NCBI GenBank assembly: GCA_023091735.1
Contig: JALKBU010000041.1
Span: 48,939 to 112,938, forward strand
Direction: 5' to 3'
DNA from: Trichomonas tenax
Taxonomy: Eukaryota; Parabasalia; Trichomonadida; Trichomonadidae
Length of the DNA: 64,000 nt
The notes below the pieces were generated by a model. The model saw only the letters and a program-made list of their open reading frames with translations. It searched no databases and was not told where the DNA came from. This document shows, piece by piece, positions 32,331 through 43,445 of this stretch (within the stretch, counting starts at the first letter, position 1; every line of letters begins with the position of its first letter). A program made the position numbers and the translations under genes.

Positions 32331-33071
32331 AAATCAATTACGATAATTTTTGATTCAATCATTAACCTTTTTATGAAAGTAAATATGCTGGATATAGTAA
32401 TTAGTGCAAAATGTTTGAAAGTTGGTGAAAAAATATCACAGAAAAATTGACATAAATTTTAAAAAAGTTTCAGCAATCATCCAATGCAACACCTATAAGC
32501 TATATACTCGTTCTTGCTCGGAAAAATAGCTGGATGTAGTTTCTAAATTCATGATTCAAAATAACTCGGTAAAATATTAGTGCGTATATGACCATAACTC
32601 CTAATACTATATATAAGAATGGTAGTGGAGTTGATATTTATGTACAATGCAGCAATTATTGAAGAAGATAGAATGTTTTATGAAAAATCATGGCGTATTC
32701 TCGAGCAGCGAGTAAACAACCTCTGCTTGCTATCTGCATGTGAAATGGTAGTCATAAAGCATTGAATACTTCATTATTGATTAATTCTGCGATATTTTCA
32801 AGTTGTATCAAGATAAATAACAAGCACCAATGGAACTTCATTTACATTATAACCTTTGGATTGAAATATCTTCGTTTTGTGGCATAAGAATGCTTTGAGC
32901 ACACTTATTTGATTAAAATGAAATTCTGAAAAATTCGGATTAATATTGCATTGAAATTAATAAAAGTGAGAAATTGAATCAAAACAAATCGGAACCATTT
33001 CAAACTTTTAGTCAAGGATATTAGTGAACAGTATTATTACATAATTTCATTGACCCTATCAAAAAGCAAAA
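32331..33071. other. Intergenic, divergent
   Basis: About 740 bp of AT-rich spacer. An Inr-like TCATTGA lies near 33047, about 22 nt upstream of the start of the dead fringe-like gene. Nothing else is recognised. Confidence 0.4.
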
Positions 33072-34083
33072 ATGGCACTCTTTGGAGCACGCAGATATAA
33101 CAAAGGACAAAACCAATCTGCATTGGCTCCTGATAATTATCATAGTGTGCTACACTATCTACTGCCCAGAATACCCTCATTCAGTGTTTAAAAATAGGAT
33201 TTATCCATTAAATATTACAACTGGCTGAATTTTCTTCGGAATAGTTACGATTCCAAAGATCCGATGAAGATATGTCCCTTGGTATAGTTTTATGAGAGAT
33301 ATTATACAAGAAAATTATCATCAAGCGTATTTTATTTGCCCAAAAGTTAGAGATTACAGAAGATATAATTTTTACCTCATAAAAGATTCTTCAATATGAA
33401 GAATAAGATTCCTAAAAATCATATCGATGATCTTAATAGAATGGTAAAAAGATTGACTGAAGCCCAATATGTTAAGCAGCATGAAGAAATTGATTGGTAT
33501 TGGACTTTAACGGATGATGTATCGATCGATCCCTGCGATTAATAACACGTTAGCTAAAATATCAGAAAAAAGAGACCCAAGAAAAGAAATTATCATATTA
33601 GGCGAATGCGTTGGAGCAAATTGGACTATCATTAACAAAACATACTTACAAGGAGGCGTGGGCTATATACTTTCACGCAAAGCAACTTTAGAGTTTCTCA
33701 ATATTGATTATGCCGTTGATTGGTTTAAAGATGCTCCATATCTCGATGATGCCGCGTTTAGGTTATTTATAGATCATTTGAATCTAACAATGGAAGATGT
33801 ATCAATTCATCAGTTCCATGGAACAGAAATCGGATATCCTTTTGATCAGACAACTTTCGAAGCAAATATCAACACTTGCCCAGAATCTTACGTCCCGATC
33901 AAAGACTGTCCATATGGTTCGACTGACTTTTATCCGCTTCAAGATTTAAGTGCTCTTCATATCAGTAAGGCTGATGTCAATATTCGTGAATGGGATAAAA
34001 TAATGAAAGTAATGAAGACGAAAAAGAACATATATTATTATCATCATACAGGTTTCAATATGACTTTCTGTACAAAAGATTAA
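33072..34083 (+). pseudogene. Decayed GT31/Fringe-like glycosyltransferase
   Basis: A type II membrane transferase split over several frames. The ATG at 33072 opens a short basic cytoplasmic tail; after a frame change near 33118 comes the membrane segment (LHWLLIIIIVCYTIYC). The lumenal part has IFFGIVTIPKIR, preceded by an in-frame TGA (33226-33228) and followed by another (33265-33267), then a frame change to a stretch with WYWTLTDDVSI, the Fringe-type DDD metal site, where one base is lost near 33515, and finally the long intact end from 33514, with LGGVGYILSRKATLEF-like (QGGVGYILSRKATLEF) and FKDAPYLDDAAFRLFI typical of Fringe acceptor loops. At least three frameshifts and two stops rule out function. 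It would have extended O-linked glycans in the Golgi. Confidence 0.8.
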
Positions 34084-34877
34084 TATTTTAGATTGTTTGT
34101 TAGTAAAATGTTAGTTAGAAAACAAAATTTCTTGGAAAGAAAGTCAGAATAGAAAGAAAACAATTTTTTTTTGGAAAGTAAGTTAAATTATAGAAGGAAA
34201 AGTTAATTATATATATAATAGGTAAATGATGTTTTTTTTCTAAATTAGTAATTGAGGCTTGAACTGTTAATGACATTTATTAGTTTTTTTTTTTTTAGTT
34301 TCATGACTCTTCTAATTTTTAGTGCAATATTATGAATAAAAAAGAAAGAACTTTGAGAATATCGAATAGTGTTTTGGCATTTTTGATAGCTACAAAACAA
34401 TATACAGAATGTATATATGAATTACATGGAATACATATATTAATTAAAATAGCTAATTCTTCAATAATTAGATTACAAACACAAATTGTTCCAATACATT
34501 TCCATGAGAATATTATTTGGAATGTACAATATGCATTTGGCAACATGAAGCACGTACAATGGAGCATATTGATTTAAGGGCGAACGTACACCCATAATAT
34601 GCTTGTTTTAATGTTGATTCACAATACCACCATGACTCATGGTGACCATGAGGAAGAACATAAAATATTAAAAATTATAGAGAAAAGAATTCATAACATC
34701 AATTTTGGGAAATCTTTTGGAAAGATCAAGTTCGAAATTCTCTCGTTCATTGAGTCTAAAAACACGATTTTCCTTCTTCAAAAAAAGCTATTTCTGAGGT
34801 CTACATATGGGAGTACGTTTCCCTTAAACCTATTTTATACCTCAGAACGGGTATAAAAGTGCCATGAACGACTCCCA
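34084..34877. other. Low-complexity spacer
   Basis: T-rich and A-rich tracts (T12 run at about 34286-34298). Frames at 34332-34577 and 34599-34856 show no family features and are not called as genes, though the second has a clean ATG. Confidence 0.35.
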
Positions 34878-35957
34878 ATGGAAAATGTTAAAGAATACTG
34901 CTTTGCTTTTATCGAAACCTTCCCCATGATACTTGTATTATTTTTATTTGCATATGACTTGTATGGAATCTATGTAATACCTAAATTGAAACGAAAATTT
35001 CATCCTCAAAATTATATTCCATTGGGGGCTAAGAATAGACTAATTCCAGTGAAACCATGGGCTTTTATGCGAGTGCAGAATGAAATCAATACAATTCAAG
35101 CATGTTTAGATAGCATTTCTCCTGTTATCAAACATGGAATTAACTCTGTATTGGTTATTTAAACTCAACAGAGGGTACTGAAGAAGTGATTCTCAGATTT
35201 GTTAAAAATAATCCAGGATACACAGCTGTAAAGTATCCTTATGAAGTTTTGCCAGTAACATCATCCAAAATACTTCAATAATCCACCATATGAGAGTTTT
35301 CTTTCAACTTATTATAACTTTGTTTTTGATAAGATTCCTATGGGAGAATTGTTTATTAAAATTGATGCAGATCATATTTATGACACTGAGAAACTGAGGC
35401 AATCAATGTATCTTCCTTTCGATGATAGCTCAATTATATACTCTGGAAAACTTTGTGTTTATATAACAAAGAATGAGATTTTTGCAAGTGATCATCCAGT
35501 CTATTGTATTGCGACAGATCATTGGCTGATGAAGAAAATACCTAACTTAAGGATTCGAAATGCAAATCAAGGGAAAATAGGGATTGCTTGGGAGCATCTA
35601 AAAATAAGATATCCAGATGCACGAGTGACCGATCTGATTTCTTGGCACTTTATTCAGCAAAAATCTCATAGAAGACTGACACGTGATGGTTTCCATAACT
35701 TCATTGAGTATGCTAAAACTTTGAACTTGCTTGAAACACATGTGCCTGAAGATATGATTGATTATAATAGAATTTGGCAATTAACGAGTTCGTCCTCAAG
35801 AGTTTGCTTCGTAGTTTTGAATAATCTATGTTATAATATTAGAATGTCAGGTATATATATTATTGCAATTTTACATTCTTTCGCGAGTGTTTTCGTGAAA
35901 CAAAAAGCTGCGTCATGTGAATGTATTTATGCATTTAATTTTCTGCCATGTAAATAA
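34878..35957 (+). pseudogene. Frameshifted bacterial-type glycosyltransferase (GT-A)
   Basis: Three frames read as one protein: 34878-35162 with a membrane segment (FPMILVLFLFAYDLYGIYVIP) and FMRVQNEINTIQACLDSI; then, after a shift at 35160, GYLNSTEGTEEVILRFVKNN and KYPYEVLPV; then, after a second shift near 35283, NPPYESFLSTYYNFVFDKIP and from 35340 the long end with FIKIDADHIYDTEKL, where DAD is the expected metal-binding DxD. The blocks RxxNEINTI, GY-N--TEGTEE and IKIDxDHIYD recall bacterial lipooligosaccharide or capsule transferases, suggesting old lateral transfer with an added anchor. Only two lesions were seen, so decay is recent, or they are assembly errors. Confidence 0.7.
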
Positions 35958-36104
35958 TATTTTGTCAAAGTCAATGTCTTCAATCGAATATGACATATTG
36001 ACTAGTCTTATAAAGAATTATACCATGTGTTGATAGAAAGGATTTTAAACTCTATGAAAAATAATCCAAATAATAAAATATAAAAATAAAAAAAGTCATA
36101 AAAC
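35958..36104. other. Short convergent spacer
   Basis: AT-rich tail-to-tail spacer; no feature. Confidence 0.3.
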
Positions 36105-36680
36105 TTAGCATCCACAGCCAGATTTTGGCTTTACCTTGACAGGAGTGGGTGTTGCACTTCCTTGCAGCTGCAATCTTTCAGCGATGTAATGAAGAGCTGA
36201 TTCAAACAAACGATCAATACCTGCGCCCGTGAGAGCAGATGTATAGAATATAGGAATCTGTAAATTGCCAACAGTAATGTTGATTTCTTCGTCTTCAATC
36301 GCTCGATCGTCAGTTAAATCGAATTTATTAGCGCAGCAAAGGATTGCTGGTGCTGATATTGTATTCTCTCTGATAGAATGGACCCAATATGTTACTGAAT
36401 CCAAGCTTTTCTGATTGGTTAGATCAAAAACGACAATTGCAATTTGTGCGCCTCGAAAATACATCGGGACGATGGTTCTGTAAGTTTCTTGGCCTGCGGT
36501 ATCCCATATACTGAGTTTGTACGTGATTCCATCAAGTTCAACTTCTTTTTCAGCGCATGTCGACCCAATAGTCGAAGGCTGCATCTGATAAAACGTTCCA
36601 TCGCAGTATTTTTGCATAATCGCTGTCTTTCCAACTGATGCATCCCCGACGATAACAACTTTTATAGGTTCATCAGTCAT
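36105..36680 (-). CDS. Rab-family small GTPase
   Basis: 191 residues, a typical Rab length. The nucleotide motifs are complete: P-loop GDASVGKT (G1), threonine in STIG (G2), WDTAGQE (G3) with the Rab-specific TYRTIVPMYFRGA following, NKFD (G4) and TSA (G5). The C-terminus ends SGCGC, a CxC geranylgeranylation site, so the protein cycles on and off membranes and directs vesicle traffic. The switch I and II sequences place it among Rabs rather than Ran or Arf, but the subfamily cannot be told. The ATG at 36680 is 4 nt downstream of the minus-strand element GCAAAAAGGTGA (36684-36695). Confidence 0.95.
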   Translation of the reverse strand: MTDEPIKVVIVGDASVGKTAIMQKYCDGTFYQMQPSTIGSTCAEKEVELDGITYKLSIWDTAGQETYRTIVPMYFRGAQIAIVVFDLTNQKSLDSVTYWVHSIRENTISAPAILCCANKFDLTDDRAIEDEEINITVGNLQIPIFYTSALTGAGIDRLFESALHYIAERLQLQGSATPTPVKVKPKSGCGC

Positions 36681-36683
36681 TTG

Positions 36684-36695
36684 TCACCTTTTTGC
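36684..36695 (-). promoter_or_regulatory. Start-proximal motif GCAAAAAGGTGA
   Basis: Shared with minus-strand CCAAAAAGGTGA at 48704-48715 and CCAAAAAGTGA at 7895-7905, all within about 20 nt of a start codon. Probably a core promoter element; the function is inferred from position and repetition only. Confidence 0.5.
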
Positions 36696-37343
36696 CATAA
36701 TTCTAACGACCAATCGAGATAACAAAATTTGAACTTATATTTGTTATATACATGCGCTGGTTAGTCTAATTTTAAAATTTTAGACAAATTTGTTCAAAAT
36801 TAATTTAATTTGCCCACAAATTTTTTTGATTAATTTTTGAGAACTTTTAATGATGAATTCGCATTTTGCAACAAAATCTATAAAAGAAAACACAATAAAA
36901 TGAAAAACATTGTAGAAATTGTTTGAGCGGTCAAATCGGATCCATGGTAAAATGTGGCAAGCATTCGCGAACAAGTTTTTCATCGTTGTACAACGACTCT
37001 CAGGCAATGGATAAATCAACACAACCAAATTCCGAGATTTCAGTAGGTAATTTTTATTTTCGGCGTTAACATTAACATATCATTCCACCACTATAAATAT
37101 AGCAAATTTTAAAGTTAGGGAAGCTAAACGATGTTTTGAATCACGAATCAAATTAGATATTGCATTTTTCGTTTCTTAAATTGGAATTATACTATGCATC
37201 CTATGTCTAATACACTTCTTGCATTATTTATGTATTTTTGTTTTAATTTGAGGTTTTTGCTAATTATTAAACAATCGCTTATCAAGCAAACATCTGTTAT
37301 TAAACGAAATATCAGCTGATTCCAAAACATATCAAACAAAATT
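36696..37343. other. Intergenic spacer
   Basis: AT-rich with no supported gene. The minus-strand frame at 36780-37028 has no family features. Confidence 0.35.
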
Positions 37344-39911
37344 TTATATTGAAAGGACAGACATATCAATATCGATAGGTTCATCATCTATAAGTTGGTC
37401 TTCTTGGAGAGTCACGCCACCACACATGTTCAAAGTTCTGAGTTTCCATATATTCATCGACATTGTTTGAACATCAGTGCAGTTTCGCATGTTAGACTCA
37501 ACAAACTCGGCTATTGAAGCAGCATCAACAACTGCCATCTTTTGTGCGAACATTTCAACGAGAATACTGGCAATGCCAATATTTAATTTCAATGAGAAGA
37601 AAATAAATCGACAATAAAGTGCAACAGCGGAAGAAAAGAATCTATCATAGAAATTATCTGTTATTATTGTTACAATAATATCAAGAATTCCACTTCCTTG
37701 TTCCATCAAAAACTTCATAATTTTTTCTGGATGACATGACTGGAACATGTCATCCATAAAAGAGATTATTGTAGAGATTCCGTGGAATGGTATATTCTGA
37801 ATTGCTGTCTTAATGAGCTCTAATGGATATTCCTCAACAAGAGATAAAAAGTGAAATTCACGCAAGCAATTAAACGCTTCGATTGAGTCCTCACCCATGT
37901 TTGTGAAAGCAGGGGAAATGAAGAACTCATGAATTTCATTGAACAAGCCTGATATAGAAGGATTGTGCTTTCTTATCAAAGCGAAAACTCTCATTGAGAA
38001 TCCAGCAAACTCTTGAATAGGAGCTAATTGAATGACAGCTAATGTTGTGAAGAAAAGAATTCTATCAGGAGAAGACGATAATATCATTGATAGTAAAACT
38101 CTGAAGGAGAAATCAATGATTCTATCATTGCCTGGAATATAGTCTTTCAGAGTAGTTATCAAATTCAAAGCAGAAACAATAACAGTTTCTGCAATTGTTG
38201 GTGCTAACTCTCTTGCTTCAGCAACTATAACTTGAACAAGATTCAATAGAGAAATCGCATAAGATCTTTCATCGTCATCGGAAATAGTTTCAATATTTCC
38301 TGCAAGATTGACAAACTGCTGAAGTGGACCTTGTGTGATTTTGGTCAATATAGGAACAGGAATGACATTTTTGGCTCTCCTGAGTCCTCTTACAACTAAC
38401 CTAAACAATTCAGAAACGGTATTGGAATATTGTGTTGCCAGATTCAATATTTCATATAATTGTTGAAGGAGAGGTCCATGGCAGATAACATCAGGCGTGT
38501 TGGTGTTTATATTTACGAGCATTGTTACTGCAGCATTGGAGATTTGCTCATTTTGCGTGTCAATGGCGAATGAAATAGTATTAGCAAATACTTCTTGCAG
38601 CACATGAGAAGTAGCGATGTGTTGATGTGCATGACGAAGACAAAGAATCAATGCAACGTATAATTCGCTGTCTTCTGTGGAGCTGGCAAGTTCATAAAAC
38701 TGGGAGATATATTGTTCAACTGCACTTTGATTCATTAATTCCTGCAATGCGGTGATTATACCTATAAAGTTCGAAGACATCTCGAGTTGGTCTAAGCCAG
38801 AAGTAATGATTGTTGGATTTGCTTGATAAAGCTTCTGGACACAAGATATCGCATAGTGAGTGATTGTAACGGTTCCCTCATTGACTAAGAATATGATTTT
38901 AACGAAGTTTTCGAATAAAATCGGATATAATTCATCTAAGAAATCTGTTTTGGAATCCAATGCAAAATAATCAAGTAAAGTGATCCAAACGTTCCAATAC
39001 AATCGTGTCATGCTATCAAATTTAGATGAATCGGATAAAACAAGCAGTGATTTGCGAAAAACTTGAATTGCATTTTCATTATCGAGGTGTTTTAAATAAA
39101 ATGTGATTCCTTGTTGTTGTATAAGCGATGCAAGGCATGAATATGGTATCGTACTTGTTTCACAAGCGATTAAAATATTTGGCAACAAAACATCTTCGAA
39201 TTGAGTAAAATACTGTGCGGCATCCAATCTTAAGCACATGAAACTGTATATGATTCGGATAACTAAGTTCTGAAAAATCGGCTGATGAATATATTGAGTT
39301 AATAATAATTCGAAAAAGCTGTTACACGACAGTAATTCCATCGGCAAAAATGCAGATATTTTGATCAGTATCTCTAAACCGGTCAATGACATCGAAGATA
39401 ACAAAACTTGAATGAAAGTTGGGAAAAATTCAATGTAAGCGAACCTAATAATCTGTTTGTCTGAGTTCTGTATGAGATTTGTCGCTGAAAGAATCGAAGT
39501 GAAGTTCAGTAAAACATCGAGAGAAGGTAGTGAAATAATGTCGACAAAAAAAGTTCCCCAATTTTGGAATTCTACTATAGCGATCAGCGCCAAAGTCATG
39601 TCGACAAATTTCTTTGATGTACCGTCTGCAAAATTATTCTCGACGCAAAGCTGAAATAAAGAATCTCGAACTTCTTGTCGGTCTTCTTGTATATATTCGA
39701 ACCAATCGTACTTAATATGGTATCTTATCGCCGCGCATGCAACAACAATGGCACCAACATCTTTTGTATTCTTGAGAATTTCTACGGCCATCGACAAAGA
39801 CTCATGATCTCGCTGCCATCGGCATATAAAATCGTTGGCCGCCTGTACCTGCTCGGTATTCGTTGAACTCAGTCGGAGAGACATGTTTATAATCTCACCG
39901 ACATCATTCAT
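37344..39911 (-). CDS. Importin-beta/exportin family protein (karyopherin-like)
   Basis: 855 residues, all helical with HEAT-like periodicity. The N-terminal 110 residues have the importin-beta N-terminal (IBN) look: QAANDFICRWQRDHESLSMAVEIL, then VACAAIRYHIKYDWFEYI, where the NYHIK/KNxI-type segment and the following aromatic residues match nuclear transport receptors. The remainder is low in recognisable motifs, as is usual for the family. The length (850-1100 in the family) and absence of membrane segments fit. It would ferry cargo through the nuclear pore with RanGTP; import or export cannot be told, and the subfamily (transportin-SR/exportin-like) is uncertain. The ATG at 39911 is the first in frame. 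Confidence 0.72.
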   Translation of the reverse strand: MNDVGEIINMSLRLSSTNTEQVQAANDFICRWQRDHESLSMAVEILKNTKDVGAIVVACAAIRYHIKYDWFEYIQEDRQEVRDSLFQLCVENNFADGTSKKFVDMTLALIAIVEFQNWGTFFVDIISLPSLDVLLNFTSILSATNLIQNSDKQIIRFAYIEFFPTFIQVLLSSMSLTGLEILIKISAFLPMELLSCNSFFELLLTQYIHQPIFQNLVIRIIYSFMCLRLDAAQYFTQFEDVLLPNILIACETSTIPYSCLASLIQQQGITFYLKHLDNENAIQVFRKSLLVLSDSSKFDSMTRLYWNVWITLLDYFALDSKTDFLDELYPILFENFVKIIFLVNEGTVTITHYAISCVQKLYQANPTIITSGLDQLEMSSNFIGIITALQELMNQSAVEQYISQFYELASSTEDSELYVALILCLRHAHQHIATSHVLQEVFANTISFAIDTQNEQISNAAVTMLVNINTNTPDVICHGPLLQQLYEILNLATQYSNTVSELFRLVVRGLRRAKNVIPVPILTKITQGPLQQFVNLAGNIETISDDDERSYAISLLNLVQVIVAEARELAPTIAETVIVSALNLITTLKDYIPGNDRIIDFSFRVLLSMILSSSPDRILFFTTLAVIQLAPIQEFAGFSMRVFALIRKHNPSISGLFNEIHEFFISPAFTNMGEDSIEAFNCLREFHFLSLVEEYPLELIKTAIQNIPFHGISTIISFMDDMFQSCHPEKIMKFLMEQGSGILDIIVTIITDNFYDRFFSSAVALYCRFIFFSLKLNIGIASILVEMFAQKMAVVDAASIAEFVESNMRNCTDVQTMSMNIWKLRTLNMCGGVTLQEDQLIDDEPIDIDMSVLSI

Positions 39912-40384
39912 TTTTGGCAGATGTTATTTGAATTAAGCATAATAATACAAACAATATATAGTGCTATCCCTTTCATATTTTAGTTGGAAAGCGGGTAAAA
40001 ATGACATCACATATGAATTTCCCATCATTTCATTATAATTATACTTTCCTACGTGATGTAAGATAAAATCATCGATAATTTATTGAAAAATATTGTTAAT
40101 TTGTTTTACAAAAATATATTGTTTATGGCAGTGTTCCTAAACAAACTATATTTAAGCTATTCATCTCTAATCTAAAGTAAGCAACAAGTCTGGGTAAACT
40201 TATTTGAAATTTGCAATAAAAAATATTATTTAGCTAATAATCAAGAATTAAAATATTCATCTCAATGGCTTCTATCTGAAGTCTGGGAGTTATTTGATAG
40301 TTTTTCAAAGAATTGATACGTAAAATGATTTAATGACATGTAAATCGATTAAAATGACATGTAAAAATCAACGAATATTTGAAA

Positions 40385-40600
40385 AAAGAGGATTACAAGC
40401 TGCATCGTGACCGCAGATCTCAAAGGAAGGGCTTCCAGACGCTGTCATCAAGATACGGTGATGATAATTGATATCGGAAAAGGCTGTGACACTCCCTTTC
40501 CCAGATTCAATTTCCTTGTAACTTTAATGGTAGACACAGGGAGTAGTATAGATGCTCATACTAAAATATCTAAGCTCTACTAACTTAAGTTATAGAGTTC
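40385..40600 (+). ncRNA. Candidate structured RNA island
   Basis: GC-richer than its surroundings and full of exact complementary segments: TTACAAG (40393-40399) with CTTGTAA (40515-40521); CTGC/GCAG at 40400-40416; TCATCA/TGATGA at 40445-40464; ACTCCCT (40491-40497) with AGGGAGT (40538-40544); TAGTAT/ATACTA at 40544-40563; and an AACTTAAGTT palindrome inside CTCTA...TAGAG. The first and fourth pairs cross, giving a pseudoknot. Two TGACATGTAAA motifs lie 20-50 bp upstream, an arrangement like a small-RNA promoter. I do not recognise the RNA; U1, U2, U4, U5, U6 and SRP signatures are absent. The strand is inferred from motif direction. Confidence 0.4.
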
Positions 40601-40654
40601 ATAATTTTGTAATTTGATTAAATAAAAATTTGTAATTTGAAAATTTACATGTCA

Positions 40655-40725
40655 AATTAGTCTTATGGGAAAAGTATATTTTTGACATATTAGTCGAGTG
40701 TTCGATTCTCGATGTAATTGTATTT
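40655..40725 (+). other. tRNA-like B-box element with T-run, degenerate
   Basis: TAGTCTTATGGG resembles an A box, a TTTTGAC loop flanked by a weak stem resembles an anticodon arm, and TGTTCGATTCTC resembles the B box and T loop. A TTTTTTT tract follows. The T stem does not pair properly and no acceptor stem is found, so this is at best a decayed tRNA. Confidence 0.25.
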
Positions 40726-42053
40726 TTTTCTTTCTAATCATAACTACATATATGTTCGTTAAAAAATCATTCTATTGCAAAATAGTTATATGTAGGATAT
40801 AATGTATTAAAATGAGTAAGAGTTAATCATCAAATGAAATTTTTCAATTCAATCACATAATATTACATTTGATTTCATGCTTTTACATATGATTTGCATA
40901 TTTTTGTATCAATTAATATGTGAATTATCATTTAATTTTCTTTTTTTAGCTAGAATAAAAAATAATTAAGAATTACGACTATATTTGGCTTTGATTGCTT
41001 AGCCAACAGAACTGCACATTCTCAAAAAATTATAATATATATGCATTAAATATAGTTTCATAATCAAGATCTTTGTGAAATTGATTTTTTTCCATTGAAT
41101 TTATCAGTTTCAAACGAATTTAATTGTTTTTGGTTTAAAAGCCAAATTTATTTCAACTATCTGTATGTTGCAGTTACTTATTCTGATTTTTAATTATCAT
41201 TTATCATATTTGATTAATTTTGACAAAGACGTTAATTTTTTTAACATATATTTATTAGAATTTTTACGGCGAACTTCGATATATCTCGCGGAACTTTAAT
41301 AACTTTAAGTATAAGTGTCCATCCATGACTGTATAGATTGAAGCAGAATCACTGTTTGATTATGTTGAATAAATTATCCTTTCGAATCTAATATTAAAAT
41401 GAATATTGATAACGAATACAGTAACCACATACTCGGAAATCAAAAATCATTAGGACCAAATACCATTTGATTGACTGCAGTTTTGAAATTCAAAATGTAT
41501 TGCGAGAAGTTATGTTAGCCAAGCCATGGTAATCAAGTATCTTAATCTTTAGGCTAGTGGCTTTCCAATATTTCAAAGTTATAAAAATAGCAATTGACAA
41601 TTTTTTTTTTACGTAAGTGATAATTAAATGAAATATCATAACATATATTACATGATATAAAATGCATGTTCACTTCAAAGTTTGGTCAAAATTCGATTTT
41701 TGTGTAAATTGAATATATTTTCAACAAAAATGAGATCCACACCTAACTAAATGTATAATAATATTTAGCTCTATGTTGATGTTGACTATATCATTGTGTT
41801 AAAATATTAATATAATCCAATTCAATAACAATAAGCATTTTATTAGCCCGAGAAGGATTTTTAAAAATAAGCTTAAGAGTGTCAGGGCGTTTATATCGGA
41901 TTTCAAAATTAAGAAAATAAGCCTTCCCAAACCTAACACCCACCTGGATGGCGCCAAAATTAGCATATCCAAGCGGATAAAGCTTAGTTATGTAAATTTG
42001 CCTTTACAATCAATTTATTTCCAAATTTTCTATGTGCTCTATGAAAATCAAAA

Positions 42054-43445
42054 ATGGAGATTGATGAACAAATAAACAGTGAACTGATAGATCTAGCTGC
42101 GCAAGATGGAGGCATAGAGGTTGATGCGCTCGGAAATCCAATTGAAGCACCCGAAATACAAGATAATAGCAAAATTGACGATAATTTTGAAAAATTCGAT
42201 GATATAGAGACACAATCACTAGGGGTAGTTACTACCCACAAGCAAGGCTTCCTCCCTACTATGTTTAATCTGATGAATTCCCTTCTTGGAGCAGGGATCT
42301 TATCAGTTCCGAATACATTTGTTGATTCCGGTATTATAATGTCTATATCATTACTAGTAGTTATAGCTGCTCTCTCATTTTATGCAACTTACATCGTTAT
42401 TTCACTGCAGAAAAAGTTAAATACCGAAGGATTTGGAGATCTGGCTGAGAAAACAATAGGAAGCATAGGTGCTATCATATTAGCGTGCCTTACTCTCCTG
42501 TTTCTCATATCTTTACTCATGGCTTATTTAATGATTGCGGGTGATATATTACTGTCTTGGTTTAAGCTCGGTAAAGTCTATCAGGTTGACAAGTTTGGCA
42601 TTCGTGCTTTGATTATGTTTGTTTATGGACTTGCAATTCCGATTTCGTTAACAATCCCCCGAAACGTGTCATTCTTGAAGTATTTCTCTGGCGCAAACAT
42701 ATTCTTTGTTCTTTTCTACTGTATTGTAGTGATTTATAAAGGAATATATGGATTTGTCAAAACAAAGAAAATTAATCCTTCAACAAAGGTCTGGAAATTC
42801 GATATGGATTTGTTCAACTCATTATCTATCTATGCACTGACATTTGCGCTACCTTGCGTAGTTCTTCCTGCAATTTCACCGTTTTCGAAGAATATAAAGA
42901 AAAGAAGTACAGTGTCAATCGTTGCCATGACAAACGTGTTGCTTATGGCTATGATTCCATCTCTGATCTGTTATCTCGATATGGGAGACAAGATTGAAAG
43001 TAACGTTTTGAACACATTTAGCGACGGAGAAATTATTATTGTTATAACAAGAGGTGTTTTCTTCTTCGTTGTTTCTTTTGTTTATCCATTAATTTCGCAG
43101 AGCACTCTATCAATGCTATCTAATTTAATATACAAAGTTCCTTTGCATAGCTCGCTGGAAAACAAACAAAGAGCTGTTGTTTTGGTAATCAACAATGGAA
43201 TTCCGTTAATTGTTGCTATGTTGGTGAAGAATATCAAACCAATTTTAGGTATAGCGGGTGCTATTGGAGGGTGCTTAGCTAATTTCACTTTCCCAGCTCT
43301 CGTGTACGTGAAAATATCAGACAAAAAGCTCTATCATTGGAAAAATATATTTGCAATATTATTTGGAATATTTGGAATTTTATGCAGCGTGTTATCAACA
43401 TATATTGCTGTCCAAAATGCCATACACGCATTTTCGCATAAATAA
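42054..43445 (+). CDS. Amino-acid/auxin permease family transporter (AAAP, SLC38-like)
   Basis: 463 residues. An acidic cytosolic N-terminus of about 65 residues is followed by eleven hydrophobic helices. The diagnostic first helix is TMFNLMNSLLGAGILSVP, the AAAP/SLC32-36-38 signature with the conserved Asn and Gly-Ala-Gly, and later helices include YALTFALPCVVLPAISPF, matching the family's cytosolic loop and helix. It would move neutral amino acids, usually with H+ or Na+, across the plasma or lysosomal membrane; the substrate cannot be predicted. The ATG is at 42054 and the frame is uninterrupted. Confidence 0.92.
   Translation: MEIDEQINSELIDLAAQDGGIEVDALGNPIEAPEIQDNSKIDDNFEKFDDIETQSLGVVTTHKQGFLPTMFNLMNSLLGAGILSVPNTFVDSGIIMSISLLVVIAALSFYATYIVISLQKKLNTEGFGDLAEKTIGSIGAIILACLTLLFLISLLMAYLMIAGDILLSWFKLGKVYQVDKFGIRALIMFVYGLAIPISLTIPRNVSFLKYFSGANIFFVLFYCIVVIYKGIYGFVKTKKINPSTKVWKFDMDLFNSLSIYALTFALPCVVLPAISPFSKNIKKRSTVSIVAMTNVLLMAMIPSLICYLDMGDKIESNVLNTFSDGEIIIVITRGVFFFVVSFVYPLISQSTLSMLSNLIYKVPLHSSLENKQRAVVLVINNGIPLIVAMLVKNIKPILGIAGAIGGCLANFTFPALVYVKISDKKLYHWKNIFAILFGIFGILCSVLSTYIAVQNAIHAFSHK

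Larger units (their letters stand above)
39912..42053. other. 2.1-kb gene desert with structured RNA-like island (40380-40600)
   Basis: No ORF of note. Contains the island listed separately, three TGACATGTAAA motifs (40334, 40355, inverted at 40644) and a TGTTCGATTC B-box-like sequence near 40694 followed by a T7 run. A perfect TGGCGCCA palindrome followed by AAA lies at about 41949, some 100 bp upstream of the transporter. The rest is AT-rich. Confidence 0.5.

Noticed and set aside
34332..34577. 81-codon frame between two broken glycosyltransferases
   Set aside because: Low-complexity, no recognisable domain; an antisense frame of equal length exists.
40385..40600. Known spliceosomal snRNA, SRP or standard RNase P RNA
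   Set aside because: By eye no U1, U2, U4, U5, U6 or SRP signature; the crossing pairs are too close for the normal RNase P P2/P4 arrangement.
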